Source of the DNA: Dyella sp. ASV21
GTDB lineage: Bacteria; Pseudomonadota; Gammaproteobacteria; Xanthomonadales; Rhodanobacteraceae
Reading direction: 5' to 3'
Assembly: GCF_016428975.1 (NCBI RefSeq)
Contig: NZ_JAELTT010000002.1
Coordinates: 62,001 to 126,000 of the forward strand
Length of the DNA: 64,000 nt
Made by a program: the position numbers and the translations under genes. Position 1 is the first letter of the stretch; the number at the start of each line of letters is the position of its first letter. Below are positions 1-8,693 of this stretch, in pieces. The notes beneath the pieces are model-generated. The model was not told the DNA's origin, did no database searches, and saw only the letters and a program-made list of their open reading frames with translations.

Positions 1-577
1 CTTGTCGATCGGCAACGCGCTGTTGTTCCACTTGCGCATTGCCCTTGGCCAGCGCGGCCTGGAACAGGTTGGCGAAATCGCTTTGCAGCGGCTCATAGGC
101 GGGCTGTACTTCGGTGCTCAACTTCAGTGCGGCGATGTCGAACTGCCCCGCATCGAGCAGGCTCAGCGTTTCATCGATGGCGCGGTCGGCTTCGGCGCGA
201 TGCACACCGGTGAGCTTGAGGGTCTGTGCCTGTTCCTCGGCCAGTGCGCTGGCGAGCAAGGGCTTCCAATGACGCTCGGCATCCACGCGATCGGTATGGA
301 TGCGCGTATGTGCGTCATCGACCGCCGAGGGTAGCTGCGACAGTACGGCATGGACCAAGGCCTGCAGACTGCTGTTGTAGTCGTTCTGCACACGACCGAC
401 GTCAGCGACCGGGCTCAGCGAGCCATCGACCAACCCCTGGATACGGCTATCGGCGCGATGCAATTGCAGCATGCCGGCGGCGCTCATGACGGCGAGCAGC
501 ACGAGCATGACGAGCAGACGCAGCCATAGGCGCTGGCGCAAGGTCAGTCGGGGGATGCGGGTCGGCAGCTTGAACAT
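1..577 (-). CDS. methyl-accepting chemotaxis protein, N-terminal part (cut by window edge)
   Basis: The minus-strand reading frame opens with ATG at 577 and stays open to the left edge, giving 192 residues. It begins with a basic cytoplasmic stretch and one hydrophobic helix at about residues 17-37, followed by a helical periplasmic region that looks like a four-helix-bundle ligand-binding domain. HAMP and signalling domains would lie beyond the window. The class is inferred from this architecture and supported by a sigma-28-type promoter just upstream, which is typical of flagellar and chemotaxis genes. A diguanylate cyclase or kinase with the same N-terminus cannot be excluded. No strong ribosome binding site is visible. 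Confidence 0.7.
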   Translation of the reverse strand, partial: MFKLPTRIPRLTLRQRLWLRLLVMLVLLAVMSAAGMLQLHRADSRIQGLVDGSLSPVADVGRVQNDYNSSLQALVHAVLSQLPSAVDDAHTRIHTDRVDAERHWKPLLASALAEEQAQTLKLTGVHRAEADRAIDETLSLLDAGQFDIAALKLSTEVQPAYEPLQSDFANLFQAALAKGNAQVEQQRVADRQ

Positions 578-606
578 GGGGAGTAAAGGTGAGGGACCTG
601 CAACCG

Positions 607-633
607 CTGTCGGCTCATGGAGCGCGAACTTTA
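607..633 (-). promoter_or_regulatory. sigma-28 (FliA)-type promoter of the chemotaxis receptor gene
   Basis: On the minus strand TAAAGTTC (633-626), 11 bases, then GCCGACAG (614-607). The enterobacterial sigma-28 consensus is TAAAGTTT-N11-GCCGATAA, so 13 of 16 positions and the spacing match. Transcription would start near 600, about 20 bases before the ATG. Confidence 0.7.
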
Positions 634-768
634 GCCGGAATAGCCAAAAATATTTAATTAAAACAGTTTGTTATGGTAATTGTCGGCGGGCATGGGATCG
701 CCGCAACGATGGCATTCGCAGATGTCGTTTGAATGACTTCCGTGCTTCGGTTCGCAGAACGTCCCCAT

Positions 769-796
769 AAAAAAACTCCGCCGACGGGCGGAGTTT
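769..796 (-). terminator. rho-independent terminator of upp
   Basis: Perfect 10-bp stem (773-782 with 787-796) and a 4-base loop. On the minus strand it is followed by a run of seven U residues (A run at 769-775). It lies 28 bases past the upp stop codon. Confidence 0.9.
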
Positions 797-823
797 GGGA
801 TAGACGCTGGAAGCGTGGAACGC

Positions 824-1465
824 TTATTCGCTGACGAGCTGTTTGGTGCCGAAAATCTTGTCGCCGGCATCGCCGAGGCCGGGCAGGATGTAGCCATGCT
901 CGTTCAATCGCTCGTCGATGGCGGCGGTATAGATTTCGATATCCGGATGCGCCGCTTCGATGCGCTTGAGCCCTTCCGGCGCGGCCACCAGGAACAACCC
1001 CTTGATGCGCTTGCAGCCAGCAGCCTTGAGCATATCCACGGTAGCGACCAGGGTGCCGGCCGTGGCGAGCATGGGATCGACGATCAGCGCGATGCGTTCG
1101 TCCATGCGGCCGGTGAGCTTTTCGTAGTAGGCGATGGGCTTGAGGGTTTCCTCGTCGCGCTGCAGGCCCACCACGCTGACCTTGGCGGCCGGAATCAGAT
1201 CGAGCACGCCCGGCAGCATGCCAAGGCCAGCGCGCAGGATCGGCACGATGGTGACCTTCTTGCCCTTGATCTGGCGCACCGTGAGCGGGCCGGCCCAACC
1301 ATCGATAGTCTGCTCAACTGTCTCTAGATCCTTCGTGGCCTCGTAGGTGAGCAGCGCGGCGACTTCCGAGGCGAGCTCGCGAAACTCCTTGGTGCTGATC
1401 CCGGCGCGGCGCATCAAGCCCAGTTTGTGCTGGATGAGCGGATGACTGACTTCGACGATTTTCAT
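824..1465 (-). CDS. upp: uracil phosphoribosyltransferase
   Basis: Cytosolic salvage enzyme that joins uracil to PRPP to make UMP and pyrophosphate. The 213-residue product starts [10 protein letters not shown], the normal family N-terminus and length, so ATG at 1465 is preferred to a start 36 bases upstream. The PRPP-binding loop DPMLATAGT is at residues 130-138 and the uracil-binding C-terminus ([12 protein letters not shown]) is intact. It lies 32 bases downstream of the ABC-F gene on the same strand, so the two are probably co-transcribed, and a strong terminator follows it. Confidence 0.96.
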   Translation of the reverse strand: MKIVEVSHPLIQHKLGLMRRAGISTKEFRELASEVAALLTYEATKDLETVEQTIDGWAGPLTVRQIKGKKVTIVPILRAGLGMLPGVLDLIPAAKVSVVGLQRDEETLKPIAYYEKLTGRMDERIALIVDPMLATAGTLVATVDMLKAAGCKRIKGLFLVAAPEGLKRIEAAHPDIEIYTAAIDERLNEHGYILPGLGDAGDKIFGTKQLVSE

Positions 1466-1497
1466 GGGGTAAGCCTGGCTACAGAGTCGAGCGATTG

Positions 1498-3096
1498 TCA
1501 CCTACCGGGCGTGATCGGGGCGAGCGGTTTGTGCAGGCGGAGCTCTTTGTCGATACGCGTGGCTGCGACGAGCGCAGGATCGTGGCTGACCAGTACGAGC
1601 GTGCCGCGATAGCTGGCCAGCGCTTGCTCGAGCAACGCACGGCTGTCCAGGTCAAGGTGGCTGTCCGCTTCGTCGAGCAGCAGCAAGTCGTAGGGTTCGG
1701 TGGCACTGTCCAATGCGAGCAACGCCAGTTTCATGCGTTCACCGCCGCTTAGCGTGCCCGCCGGCAAGTCGGCACGTTCACCGCGTAAGCCGATGCCGGC
1801 CAGGTAGTCGCGATAGTGCGTTGGGGTATGCCCAGGCGATAGGCGTTGCAGGTTGTCCAGTGCACTCTGCGCGTCGCGTAGCAGGCTGCAGTACTGGTCG
1901 ATCAGCAGCGTGCGTTTACCACGGCGGATGCGTCCCGCGCGCAGCGGCCGGTGTCCGCTGATGGCCGCCAGCAGGCTCGATTTTCCGCTGCCGTTATCGC
2001 CATGCAGATGGAGGCGTTTGCCGGGAGTGAGGTGAAGGTCGATCGGTTGGTCGTGCCCGTGCGGCGGTATCGCACCTTCGAGCTGGAGCGAGGCGTGGGT
2101 AGCCGCTTGGTGGCCGAGGTCGAAGCGATGGACGCGATGCATGTCCACGTGTTCGCGCGCCTGGAGAACGTGTGCCAGCAGGCGCGCCCGTTGTGCCCGC
2201 TGTGCCGCGAGCAGGCGGGCACCGGTGTCTTGCGAGCGCTGCTTGCGCCTGTCGAGCAGAATGGTGGGCATATTGGCATTCGCGCGTTCGCGACCCGCTT
2301 TCTGTTGACGTTGCGTCAGGCGTTGGCGCTCTTGCTGTTGTCTTTGCTCCAAGGCTCTGTGTTCGCGGCGCGCCTGATCCAGCTGGCGTTCGGCTGCCTG
2401 TGACTCGGTTTCGCGATGGGCCGCATAGCTTGCGTAGCTACCTCCATGGCGGCGCAGGCCCCGTGGAGACAACTCGTCGATGCTTTCGACATCGGCGAGC
2501 AGGTGGCGATCATGGCTGACCAGCAGGTAGCCACCCGTGTGTGCGGCGAGACGTTCCCGTAACCATCGATGGCCGCATTGGTCGAGATGATTGCCAGGCT
2601 CGTCGAGTATCAGGAAATGGTGCGCCAAGGCGAACATCTGCGCCAACCGCAGTCGCACACGCTCGCCGCCGCTGAGGCTTGCCCAGGGGCGGGCGAGATC
2701 GTTGGGCGGTCCGGCGTCGTCGAGCCAGTGGCGGGCACGTTCCCTCACGGACCAGTCATCGCCCAGCACGTGAAAGTCCATGGGGTCCGTGCTGCCGGCT
2801 TCGATGCGTCGCAGGGCGTCAAGCTTATCGTCGAGGCGAAGCGCTGACGCGACGCTGCCGGTGAACGAGGTCCATCGTTGCGGCAGGTAGGCGATATCCA
2901 TGTGGCGCGTTACGTGGCCCTGCGTCGGCGCGAGTTCGTCGGCGAGCACGCGGGCCAACAGTGACTTGCCGCTGCCGTTGCGCCCGACCAGGGCGTGCCG
3001 GCCGGTGGCATAGGTAGCGTCGATTTCGTTGAAAACGGGGTCATGGCCGACCGGCGCAAAACCAAGTTGTCGCGCGATGATGGCGATGGCTGTCAT
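1498..3096 (-). CDS. ABC-F family ATPase (two nucleotide-binding domains, no membrane domain)
   Basis: The 532-residue soluble protein has two ABC ATPase domains joined by a Gln/Arg-rich, probably coiled-coil linker at about residues 230-310. Domain 1 has Walker A GRNGSGKS (38-45), signature LSGGE (141-145) and Walker B-region DEPGNHLD (165-172). Domain 2 has GDNGSGKS (366-373), LSGGE (449-453) and DEADSHLD (475-482). ABC-F proteins act on ribosomes in translation quality control or antibiotic protection rather than in transport. The usual DEPTNHLD motif is altered in both halves, so this is a divergent member and no specific role can be named. ATG at 3096 is preceded by GGAGAGG. upp follows directly. 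Confidence 0.88.
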   Translation of the reverse strand: MTAIAIIARQLGFAPVGHDPVFNEIDATYATGRHALVGRNGSGKSLLARVLADELAPTQGHVTRHMDIAYLPQRWTSFTGSVASALRLDDKLDALRRIEAGSTDPMDFHVLGDDWSVRERARHWLDDAGPPNDLARPWASLSGGERVRLRLAQMFALAHHFLILDEPGNHLDQCGHRWLRERLAAHTGGYLLVSHDRHLLADVESIDELSPRGLRRHGGSYASYAAHRETESQAAERQLDQARREHRALEQRQQQERQRLTQRQQKAGRERANANMPTILLDRRKQRSQDTGARLLAAQRAQRARLLAHVLQAREHVDMHRVHRFDLGHQAATHASLQLEGAIPPHGHDQPIDLHLTPGKRLHLHGDNGSGKSSLLAAISGHRPLRAGRIRRGKRTLLIDQYCSLLRDAQSALDNLQRLSPGHTPTHYRDYLAGIGLRGERADLPAGTLSGGERMKLALLALDSATEPYDLLLLDEADSHLDLDSRALLEQALASYRGTLVLVSHDPALVAATRIDKELRLHKPLAPITPGR

Positions 3097-3348
3097 AGAC
3101 CTCTCCGAAAGAGATGTGGCATACGACAGGGGGCTGGCGCGATGCGCGCGCGAGGGATGTCGACCGCCCTGTCACTCGAGGCCGGACAAGACTCGCCATG
3201 AAAGGCGGCAGTCAGTCGGCAGGCGAGTGGCTTAGAGGCGCATGTCGGCGGTGAATCCCTGAAAGGCAATGAGCGCGAAGCATAACCGGCACCGCTTAAG
3301 CGTCGATAAAAAGCGGTTGGCGATCACGGGACATGAACGGCCAGAGCA

Positions 3349-3372
3349 GGGCGCCGGTCATTACCGGCGCCC
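3349..3372 (-). terminator. hairpin downstream of the psiF-like gene
   Basis: Perfect 10-bp inverted repeat (3349-3358 with 3363-3372) and a 4-base loop, 18 bases past the stop codon at 3390. There is no U-run, so termination is inferred from position only. The rest of the gap from 3097 to 3389 shows no gene. Confidence 0.55.
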
Positions 3373-3389
3373 TCGTGGCGGTAACGCGA

Positions 3390-3737
3390 TCAGTGCGCGG
3401 CAGCCGGCGCGGCATCTCCGGATAGACAGTGGCTCATGAACTGCTTGCGGGCGTCGCCCTTGAGGCTCTTGGCCTGTGGGTCGGCGTTGCAGGACTTCAT
3501 CTTCTCCTGCTGGGTCATCTTGGTCGGTGCGGCCGATTCGCCCTTGAGGCAGCTGCTCATGAACGCTTTGCGTTCATCGCCGGTCTTACCCGTCGCCTGC
3601 TTGTTGCAGTCGGTCATGCGCTGTTGCTGGGCGTTCTTGGCAGGGGCGCTGCTGTCGGCCTGCGGTGCGGCGAAAGCGGTGGAAGCGGCAAAAGCCAGCG
3701 CGAGGCTGGCGACCATCAGGCTCAAACGCGAAGACAT
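3390..3737 (-). CDS. PsiF-repeat family periplasmic protein
   Basis: A 115-residue exported protein. An N-terminal signal peptide (about residues 1-23, ending AFA) is followed by two related units of about 35 residues, each built around a pattern like QQ-x-M-x-x-C-N-x-x-A, then K-x-FM-S-x-C-L. This is the PsiF repeat. E. coli psiF is phosphate-starvation induced, but the biochemical role is unknown and no Pho box was recognised here. The four Cys fall two per repeat and could form disulfides. ATG at 3737 follows a strong AGGAGGG. The gene looks monocistronic, bounded by hairpins. Confidence 0.85.
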   Translation of the reverse strand: MSSRLSLMVASLALAFAASTAFAAPQADSSAPAKNAQQQRMTDCNKQATGKTGDERKAFMSSCLKGESAAPTKMTQQEKMKSCNADPQAKSLKGDARKQFMSHCLSGDAAPAAAH

Positions 3738-3859
3738 GCGGGTACCCTCCTGGATGACCGGCGAGTGCCGGCCGTATCAGTCTATGCCTGCGAACGCATG
3801 CGATGGGAGGGGGCATCCCGGCCTGTTGCGCGATGTGTTCAGCCGCCCCTCAAAACAAA

Positions 3860-3887
3860 AGGCCACGCCCGTCGCCGGGCGTGGCCT
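3860..3887 (-). terminator. rho-independent terminator of the nuclease gene
   Basis: A 12-bp perfect stem (3860-3871 with 3876-3887) and 4-base loop, followed on the minus strand by a U-rich stretch (3852-3860). It lies 19 bases past the nuclease stop. Confidence 0.88.
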
Positions 3888-3905
3888 CCGTGAAGGCTGA
3901 AGACC

Positions 3906-6734
3906 TCAGTGGCCCCGGCCGTGTTCCTCGCCGCGGTCATCGTTGCGCTCATGGCCATGCGGATGGTCGTCGCGCCCGTGCGTGCCGTGGCCCGGCCCAT
4001 GGGGCAGGCCGGGCACCCACAGGTCGACCACCAAGCCGTCATGATCGGACACGCCGATGGCCTTGCTCGCGTCGGTCGCGGTGGCGGCATCGGCGATCGC
4101 CTGTGCCGGGGCATCCAGATCCGCGCGACCGTACTGCATCTTCAGCAGGCGCAGTCGGGCCACCGGGTTGAGCAGCGCATGATCGAGCACTTGCACGGTC
4201 GGCACCTCGCGTCCGGAGTTGCCGGTTCCCGCCTGGGTGTAACCCTGGATCGGCCCGAACTTCTCGGTGAACAGGAACGAGTAGCGATCGTTCTGCGGCA
4301 CCGATTCCACCGCGTTCCACAGCGCCGGATAGACGAGATTCTTGCCCAACTTGAGCTGGTTCTCGCTGTCCTTGTACTTGCCCGAGATCAGTCCGACCAC
4401 ATCGACCCAGCCGTCGCTGAATTGATAGGCATTGAAGTCGCCCACGACCAGCAGCGGTTGCCACGGCGCGACGGTTTGCAGGCGCTGTACCTGGCGGGCC
4501 AGCGAGCTGGCTTGCAGGAAGCGCTTCTGACGATCGCGCACGGCGGTGCTGTCGTCCTTGTCCACGTTGGTGCGCGCTTTCATATGCACCGAGATCACGT
4601 GGAAGCGCAGACCGCGCGCCTCGGCGGTGAGCAGCAGCGGCGGATGATCGTGCAGGAAACTGTTCTGGCCGTTGTCGTCCCAACGCTCATCGGCGCCCAG
4701 CTGTTGTATCGACACCACGCGCACGCGGTCGCTGCGCACCAGGAAGCCCACATTGATGCCGCTTGGATCGTGCCCGGGCAGCAGGTAAGCCTCGTATTTG
4801 GCGCGGTAGTCGTCGCTCAATTGGCGAGCCAGCCCTTGCAACAGCGGCAAGCTCTTCACTTCCTCCACCGACAACACATCCGGCAGTTTCAGCACGCTGC
4901 CGATATAGGCGGACAGACGCTGCGTTTTCAGCGCAACCTCGACGTCGGTCGGTTCCTTGCTGTTGCCGCTACAGGTGAATGTGGTATTGAAATTGCTGTC
5001 GCAGAAACGCTCGGTATTGAAGGCGCCGATGCGCAGTGCGTACGGCGCGGTAGGCGACACCGCGCGTGGCATCTCCGCCGCGTGCTTGAGCGTGATGGAT
5101 GTGGGGATGAAGGTGTAGGCACCGAAGTCATACGAGATCACGCCTTCCGCGCGGAAGGTGGAGCCGGCGACCAGTGGCGTATTGGCCGGTACGGCTCCGA
5201 AGTCCGCCGTGTTCATCTTGAACACTTCCGGGTTGCCGCTCCAGTTGGGCAGCTGCACGCCCGCGGGCACCTGCACGCCATAACGTACGCCCGGCAGGCG
5301 CAGCGATCGTTTGCCATTGGCGGTGATGCTCACTTCGGCATACGGCTGACCGCTGAAGCGCTTGTTGCCGGTGTTGACCATGCCGTTCTCTATCACTACG
5401 CGCATGCCGACGTAGCACTGGAAATTGGTGGCGCCGCAGGAAAGCTTGTCCGGATCGGAGGAGGGGATCGCATCGCCGAACTTCACCGGCGCCGGCAGGC
5501 GACTGCCGCGGGCCGTTACCACCACGGTGGCGTTCTTCAATTCGGTGAGGCGGTAGTAATTGTCGACCGTGGCATCGACGTTCACCACATCGCCCACGCT
5601 GACGGCCGGCTTGCTTGCGGTAAACACGTAGATGCCGTTGGAGGTCAACGGGTCGGCGTCGGCGCGGGCATCCGGCGTCTGCATGGTGAACCCGTTCGGG
5701 CCGACGGCCGTGACAATGTTGCCGGTGGTCTTCACCGATTTACCGACGAGCGGCGAGATCTGCTCGCGGCCTTGTATCTGCCAGATCTCGGCGGCCACCG
5801 GGATGTCATACAGGATCGCGCCCATTGCGGTGTCGCGCGCCAGCGGGAGGTTGCCGCTGGGCTGGCTGAGCTTGATCTCGAACGCCTTGTCGTCGCTCGC
5901 CGAGGTACGGCCGTGCACCACGACATGGAAGCCGACCTGAGTCTGCCCTTCGGCGATAGTAAGGGTGGTATCGACTGGTTCGTAGTCGCCGTTGGCGACG
6001 GTGGCGGTGCCATCGACGGTGGTGGCATGCACGCTCACGCCGCCGCTAGGCGCCGGTTGGCTCAGCGTGATGGTGAATGGCATGTTGACGTTCGCCGCCC
6101 CACGCACGGTGGCGCTGGCGTCGGCGATAGAGAACGCCTGCCCCATGACTACGCAGGTGCTCGCGCTGTTGTGCGGCGCGGTGGGCGACACCACGTCGAA
6201 ATCCGCCTGGTTGTCGCCGGTGTTGCGTGGCAGGCCGGCGCTGTCGATCTTGCGGCCGTACCCCTTGTCGGCGTTGCTGCTGCCCAGCGACGCCAGTGGC
6301 GTGCCGGCCTTATAGGCCGAGCCGGCGGAGAGGCCCACCTGGTCGATCAGCTGGCCGCTGCCGTCGAGAATCGCCAGGCCGCCATCGTCTGTAACGCCGG
6401 TGCTGTATTTGATGTCGCCGGCCACACTGCCGGAGTAGCCGCCGCTGGCGCCGTTGGTGAGCAGCAGGTAGCAGCCCGAGGCGATGGAAGTGCCGCTGGG
6501 CAAGGTGAGGCGCGTGCCGGCGGTGCCGCTCGCGTTGGAGGCATTGAGCTTATAGCCGGAAAGGTCCAGCGCTTTGCGGCTGCTGTTGAACAGTTCGACG
6601 AATTCGTCGTTGCCCCCGGCGGGGCCGCGTACGCGAAATTGACTGATGCTGAGGTCGGCCGCTTGTGCGGAGGTCGCCGACAGGACGATCAGCAGCGCAC
6701 CCCAAAGGGCGCGCCGAACATGCATGGGTTTCAT
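3906..6734 (-). CDS. secreted ExeM/NucH-type endonuclease with lamin-tail and Calx-beta-like domains
   Basis: A 942-residue exported protein. Signal peptide at about 1-26 ends AQA. An LTD (lamin tail) domain follows (DEFVELFNSS and LDLSGYKLN near the N-terminus), then a Calx-beta-like region at about 200-300 (GTATVANGDYEPV), an OB-fold-like segment at about 310-410, and a C-terminal endonuclease/exonuclease/phosphatase domain from about 550. That domain carries GAFNTERF, VGDFNAYQF and GVSDHDGL, matching the metal-binding and catalytic motifs of the family. Such enzymes degrade extracellular DNA for nutrient use or biofilm turnover. The last 35 or so residues are an unusual His/Gly/Asp-rich tail. 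ATG at 6734 follows a strong GGGAAGGGAG. No neighbour appears functionally linked. Confidence 0.9.
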   Translation of the reverse strand: MKPMHVRRALWGALLIVLSATSAQAADLSISQFRVRGPAGGNDEFVELFNSSRKALDLSGYKLNASNASGTAGTRLTLPSGTSIASGCYLLLTNGASGGYSGSVAGDIKYSTGVTDDGGLAILDGSGQLIDQVGLSAGSAYKAGTPLASLGSSNADKGYGRKIDSAGLPRNTGDNQADFDVVSPTAPHNSASTCVVMGQAFSIADASATVRGAANVNMPFTITLSQPAPSGGVSVHATTVDGTATVANGDYEPVDTTLTIAEGQTQVGFHVVVHGRTSASDDKAFEIKLSQPSGNLPLARDTAMGAILYDIPVAAEIWQIQGREQISPLVGKSVKTTGNIVTAVGPNGFTMQTPDARADADPLTSNGIYVFTASKPAVSVGDVVNVDATVDNYYRLTELKNATVVVTARGSRLPAPVKFGDAIPSSDPDKLSCGATNFQCYVGMRVVIENGMVNTGNKRFSGQPYAEVSITANGKRSLRLPGVRYGVQVPAGVQLPNWSGNPEVFKMNTADFGAVPANTPLVAGSTFRAEGVISYDFGAYTFIPTSITLKHAAEMPRAVSPTAPYALRIGAFNTERFCDSNFNTTFTCSGNSKEPTDVEVALKTQRLSAYIGSVLKLPDVLSVEEVKSLPLLQGLARQLSDDYRAKYEAYLLPGHDPSGINVGFLVRSDRVRVVSIQQLGADERWDDNGQNSFLHDHPPLLLTAEARGLRFHVISVHMKARTNVDKDDSTAVRDRQKRFLQASSLARQVQRLQTVAPWQPLLVVGDFNAYQFSDGWVDVVGLISGKYKDSENQLKLGKNLVYPALWNAVESVPQNDRYSFLFTEKFGPIQGYTQAGTGNSGREVPTVQVLDHALLNPVARLRLLKMQYGRADLDAPAQAIADAATATDASKAIGVSDHDGLVVDLWVPGLPHGPGHGTHGRDDHPHGHERNDDRGEEHGRGH

Positions 6735-6867
6735 TGACCACTCCCTTCCCAGGGTCCGGGGTGGACCCCATCGGGGAGCAAGCTAGTAGGTTATTGCGAC
6801 ACTTTTGCGAAGAAATTGCGATATCGCTGCCGATTGCGAAGCAATTTGCGTTTTGGCCTTGGCGAAC

Positions 6868-6903
6868 GACCCGCATCGCTGCCATGGGCAGGCGACGCGG
6901 GTC
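6868..6903 (-). terminator. terminator-like hairpin of the class III aminotransferase gene
   Basis: A long imperfect stem: GACCCGC and TGCC at 6868-6883 pair with the complementary right arm ending at 6903, with one mismatch and one bulge. It lies just past the stop at 6914, with only a short U-containing stretch further on. Confidence 0.6.
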
Positions 6904-6913
6904 TGCGGTTTGC

Positions 6914-8410
6914 TCAGGCCGCTTCAGCCTTGAGCTTGCGGGGCCCCTCCAGCAGGGCCTGACGCACATGCGACACCACCAGATCCACTTCGGCGCTGGT
7001 CACCAGGAAGTGCGGCGTGAAGCGCAGCGAGTTGGTGCCGCCATGAATCACGCCCACGCCGCGCTCGCGCATGTATTCCTCGGTGGAGCCGGCGCCATAG
7101 CACTTGAACTCCGGTGCCAGTTCGCACGAGAACAGCAGGCCGGTGCCTTGCACCTTGGTGATCAGGCCACCCAGCTCGTTCTTGAGCGCATTGAGCTTGT
7201 CGACGAATTCCTTGCCGCGTTCGCGGATGTTCTGGCGCACCTCATCGCTAAGCTCGCCCAGCGTGGCCAGCGCCACATCGAGCGCGCGCGGATTGGCCGT
7301 CATGGTGTTGCCGTAGATACCCTTGCGGTACAGCTGCGCGGTCGCGTCGGTCACGGCCAGCACGGACAGGGGATACTGACCGGCGTTGAGCGCTTTGGAG
7401 AAGGTTTCCATGTCCGGCGGCGCGAGCTTCTCGAAGCCCGGGTAGTCGGTGATCGACAACACGCCGTGGGCGCGCAAGCCGGCCTGGATCGAATCGACCA
7501 TCAGCAGGGTGCCGTGTTCGGCGGTGAGCGCACGGGCACGCTGATAGAACTCCGGCGTGACCGCGCGGCCCGGATCGCCTTCGCCCATCACCGGCTCGAG
7601 GAACATCGCCTCGATGAACCAGCCTTGCTTGTCCGCCTCGGCGAATACCGCTTCAAGCTGGGCCAGGTCGTACGGCGCCACGGTAATCAGCGTGTCTTCG
7701 TTGCGATAGCTGGCCAGGTGCTGCAGATAGGTTTTGCGGGTGGAATCGGAATACAGCGCCGGCTTGTCGGTACGGCCATGGAACGCGCCCTTGACCGCCA
7801 CGCGCTTGATGGTGCGACCGGCATAGCGGCCACCGGCGTCGGTCATCAGCTTGGCATTGACGTCGGCGATGCGGCAGGCCAGCCCCACGGCCTCGGAGCC
7901 GGAGTTGAGCGCGAGATAGCGCGTATACGGATTGCCGCCGCGGTGACGACCCAGTTCACGATCCATCGCCTGGGTGAAGCGCATCTGCGAGATGCTCGGT
8001 GTCATCACGTTGGCCATCACCTGCGGGCGCGCCAGCGCGGCATCGATGGCCGGATGGTTGTGACCGAAACCCAGCATGCCGTAGCCGCCGTTGTCGTGGA
8101 TCACCGCACCCTTGAAGCTCACCACCCACGGACCGCGCGCAGCGGCCGGCAAGTACGGGTTGATGGCATCGTCCGGGTAGAAATTGACGAACTCGGCCTG
8201 CGTCTTCGCCAGTTGCTCGGTCTCATCCAGCTTGAGGAAATCACCCAGTTCGGCACGCAGTTCGCGATGACGCGCAACGGCTTCTTCAATCGCCTGCGCA
8301 AGCGCCGGGTGGCTGCTCGCGAAACGCTCGATGCTGGCGTCGTCGAGTCCGGTCGTCAGCGGAGCGCCGCCGAATTCGCGCAGTTCGCGCAGCTGATCAA
8401 TCACGCCCAT
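6914..8410 (-). CDS. class III PLP-dependent aminotransferase, long form
   Basis: A 498-residue cytosolic enzyme of the ornithine/acetylornithine aminotransferase fold. Landmarks are the NSGSEAV motif, KGAFHGRT, the cofactor-contacting DSIQAG (usually DE-x-Q-x-G) and SKALNAGQYPL, whose Lys should form the Schiff base. About 90-110 residues precede the region where most family members begin, so it is longer than the usual 400-460. The amino donor and acceptor cannot be predicted. ATG at 8410 is chosen because AAGGAGG sits 6 bases upstream; a start 15 bases earlier is less likely. It appears to be a single-gene unit divergent from the ABC exporter operon. Confidence 0.85.
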   Translation of the reverse strand: MGVIDQLRELREFGGAPLTTGLDDASIERFASSHPALAQAIEEAVARHRELRAELGDFLKLDETEQLAKTQAEFVNFYPDDAINPYLPAAARGPWVVSFKGAVIHDNGGYGMLGFGHNHPAIDAALARPQVMANVMTPSISQMRFTQAMDRELGRHRGGNPYTRYLALNSGSEAVGLACRIADVNAKLMTDAGGRYAGRTIKRVAVKGAFHGRTDKPALYSDSTRKTYLQHLASYRNEDTLITVAPYDLAQLEAVFAEADKQGWFIEAMFLEPVMGEGDPGRAVTPEFYQRARALTAEHGTLLMVDSIQAGLRAHGVLSITDYPGFEKLAPPDMETFSKALNAGQYPLSVLAVTDATAQLYRKGIYGNTMTANPRALDVALATLGELSDEVRQNIRERGKEFVDKLNALKNELGGLITKVQGTGLLFSCELAPEFKCYGAGSTEEYMRERGVGVIHGGTNSLRFTPHFLVTSAEVDLVVSHVRQALLEGPRKLKAEAA

Positions 8411-8693
8411 GGGTTCCTCCTTCAAGGTCGACTGGCCTGCCGTCCCGATGGCATGCGCGTCGACGTGTCAACGAATGCATGGTGGAAGCGCCTGATCGTG
8501 CGCGCTCCTGGCCTGTGCGGGCCTTGTCGCATTGCGATCCATCACGGATGTGGCAACGCAACGACCGTCCGAGCATAGCGCGGCCGCTTGTCGGCCGGTA
8601 CCCCACGTGACGCTTGTCACCCGCGCCGGCTGACGCTGGCGACTGTGGTCAAACCCTTGCGCTGCCTAGCATGGCAAGCCACAAGGAGGGGTT

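Noticed and set aside
3909-6737. A plus-strand reading frame of 942 codons exactly opposite the secreted nuclease
   Set aside because: Antisense frame kept open by GC-rich codon bias. Its translation is rich in Gly, Ala, Arg and His with no domain, while the minus strand has signal peptide, domains, ribosome binding site and terminator.
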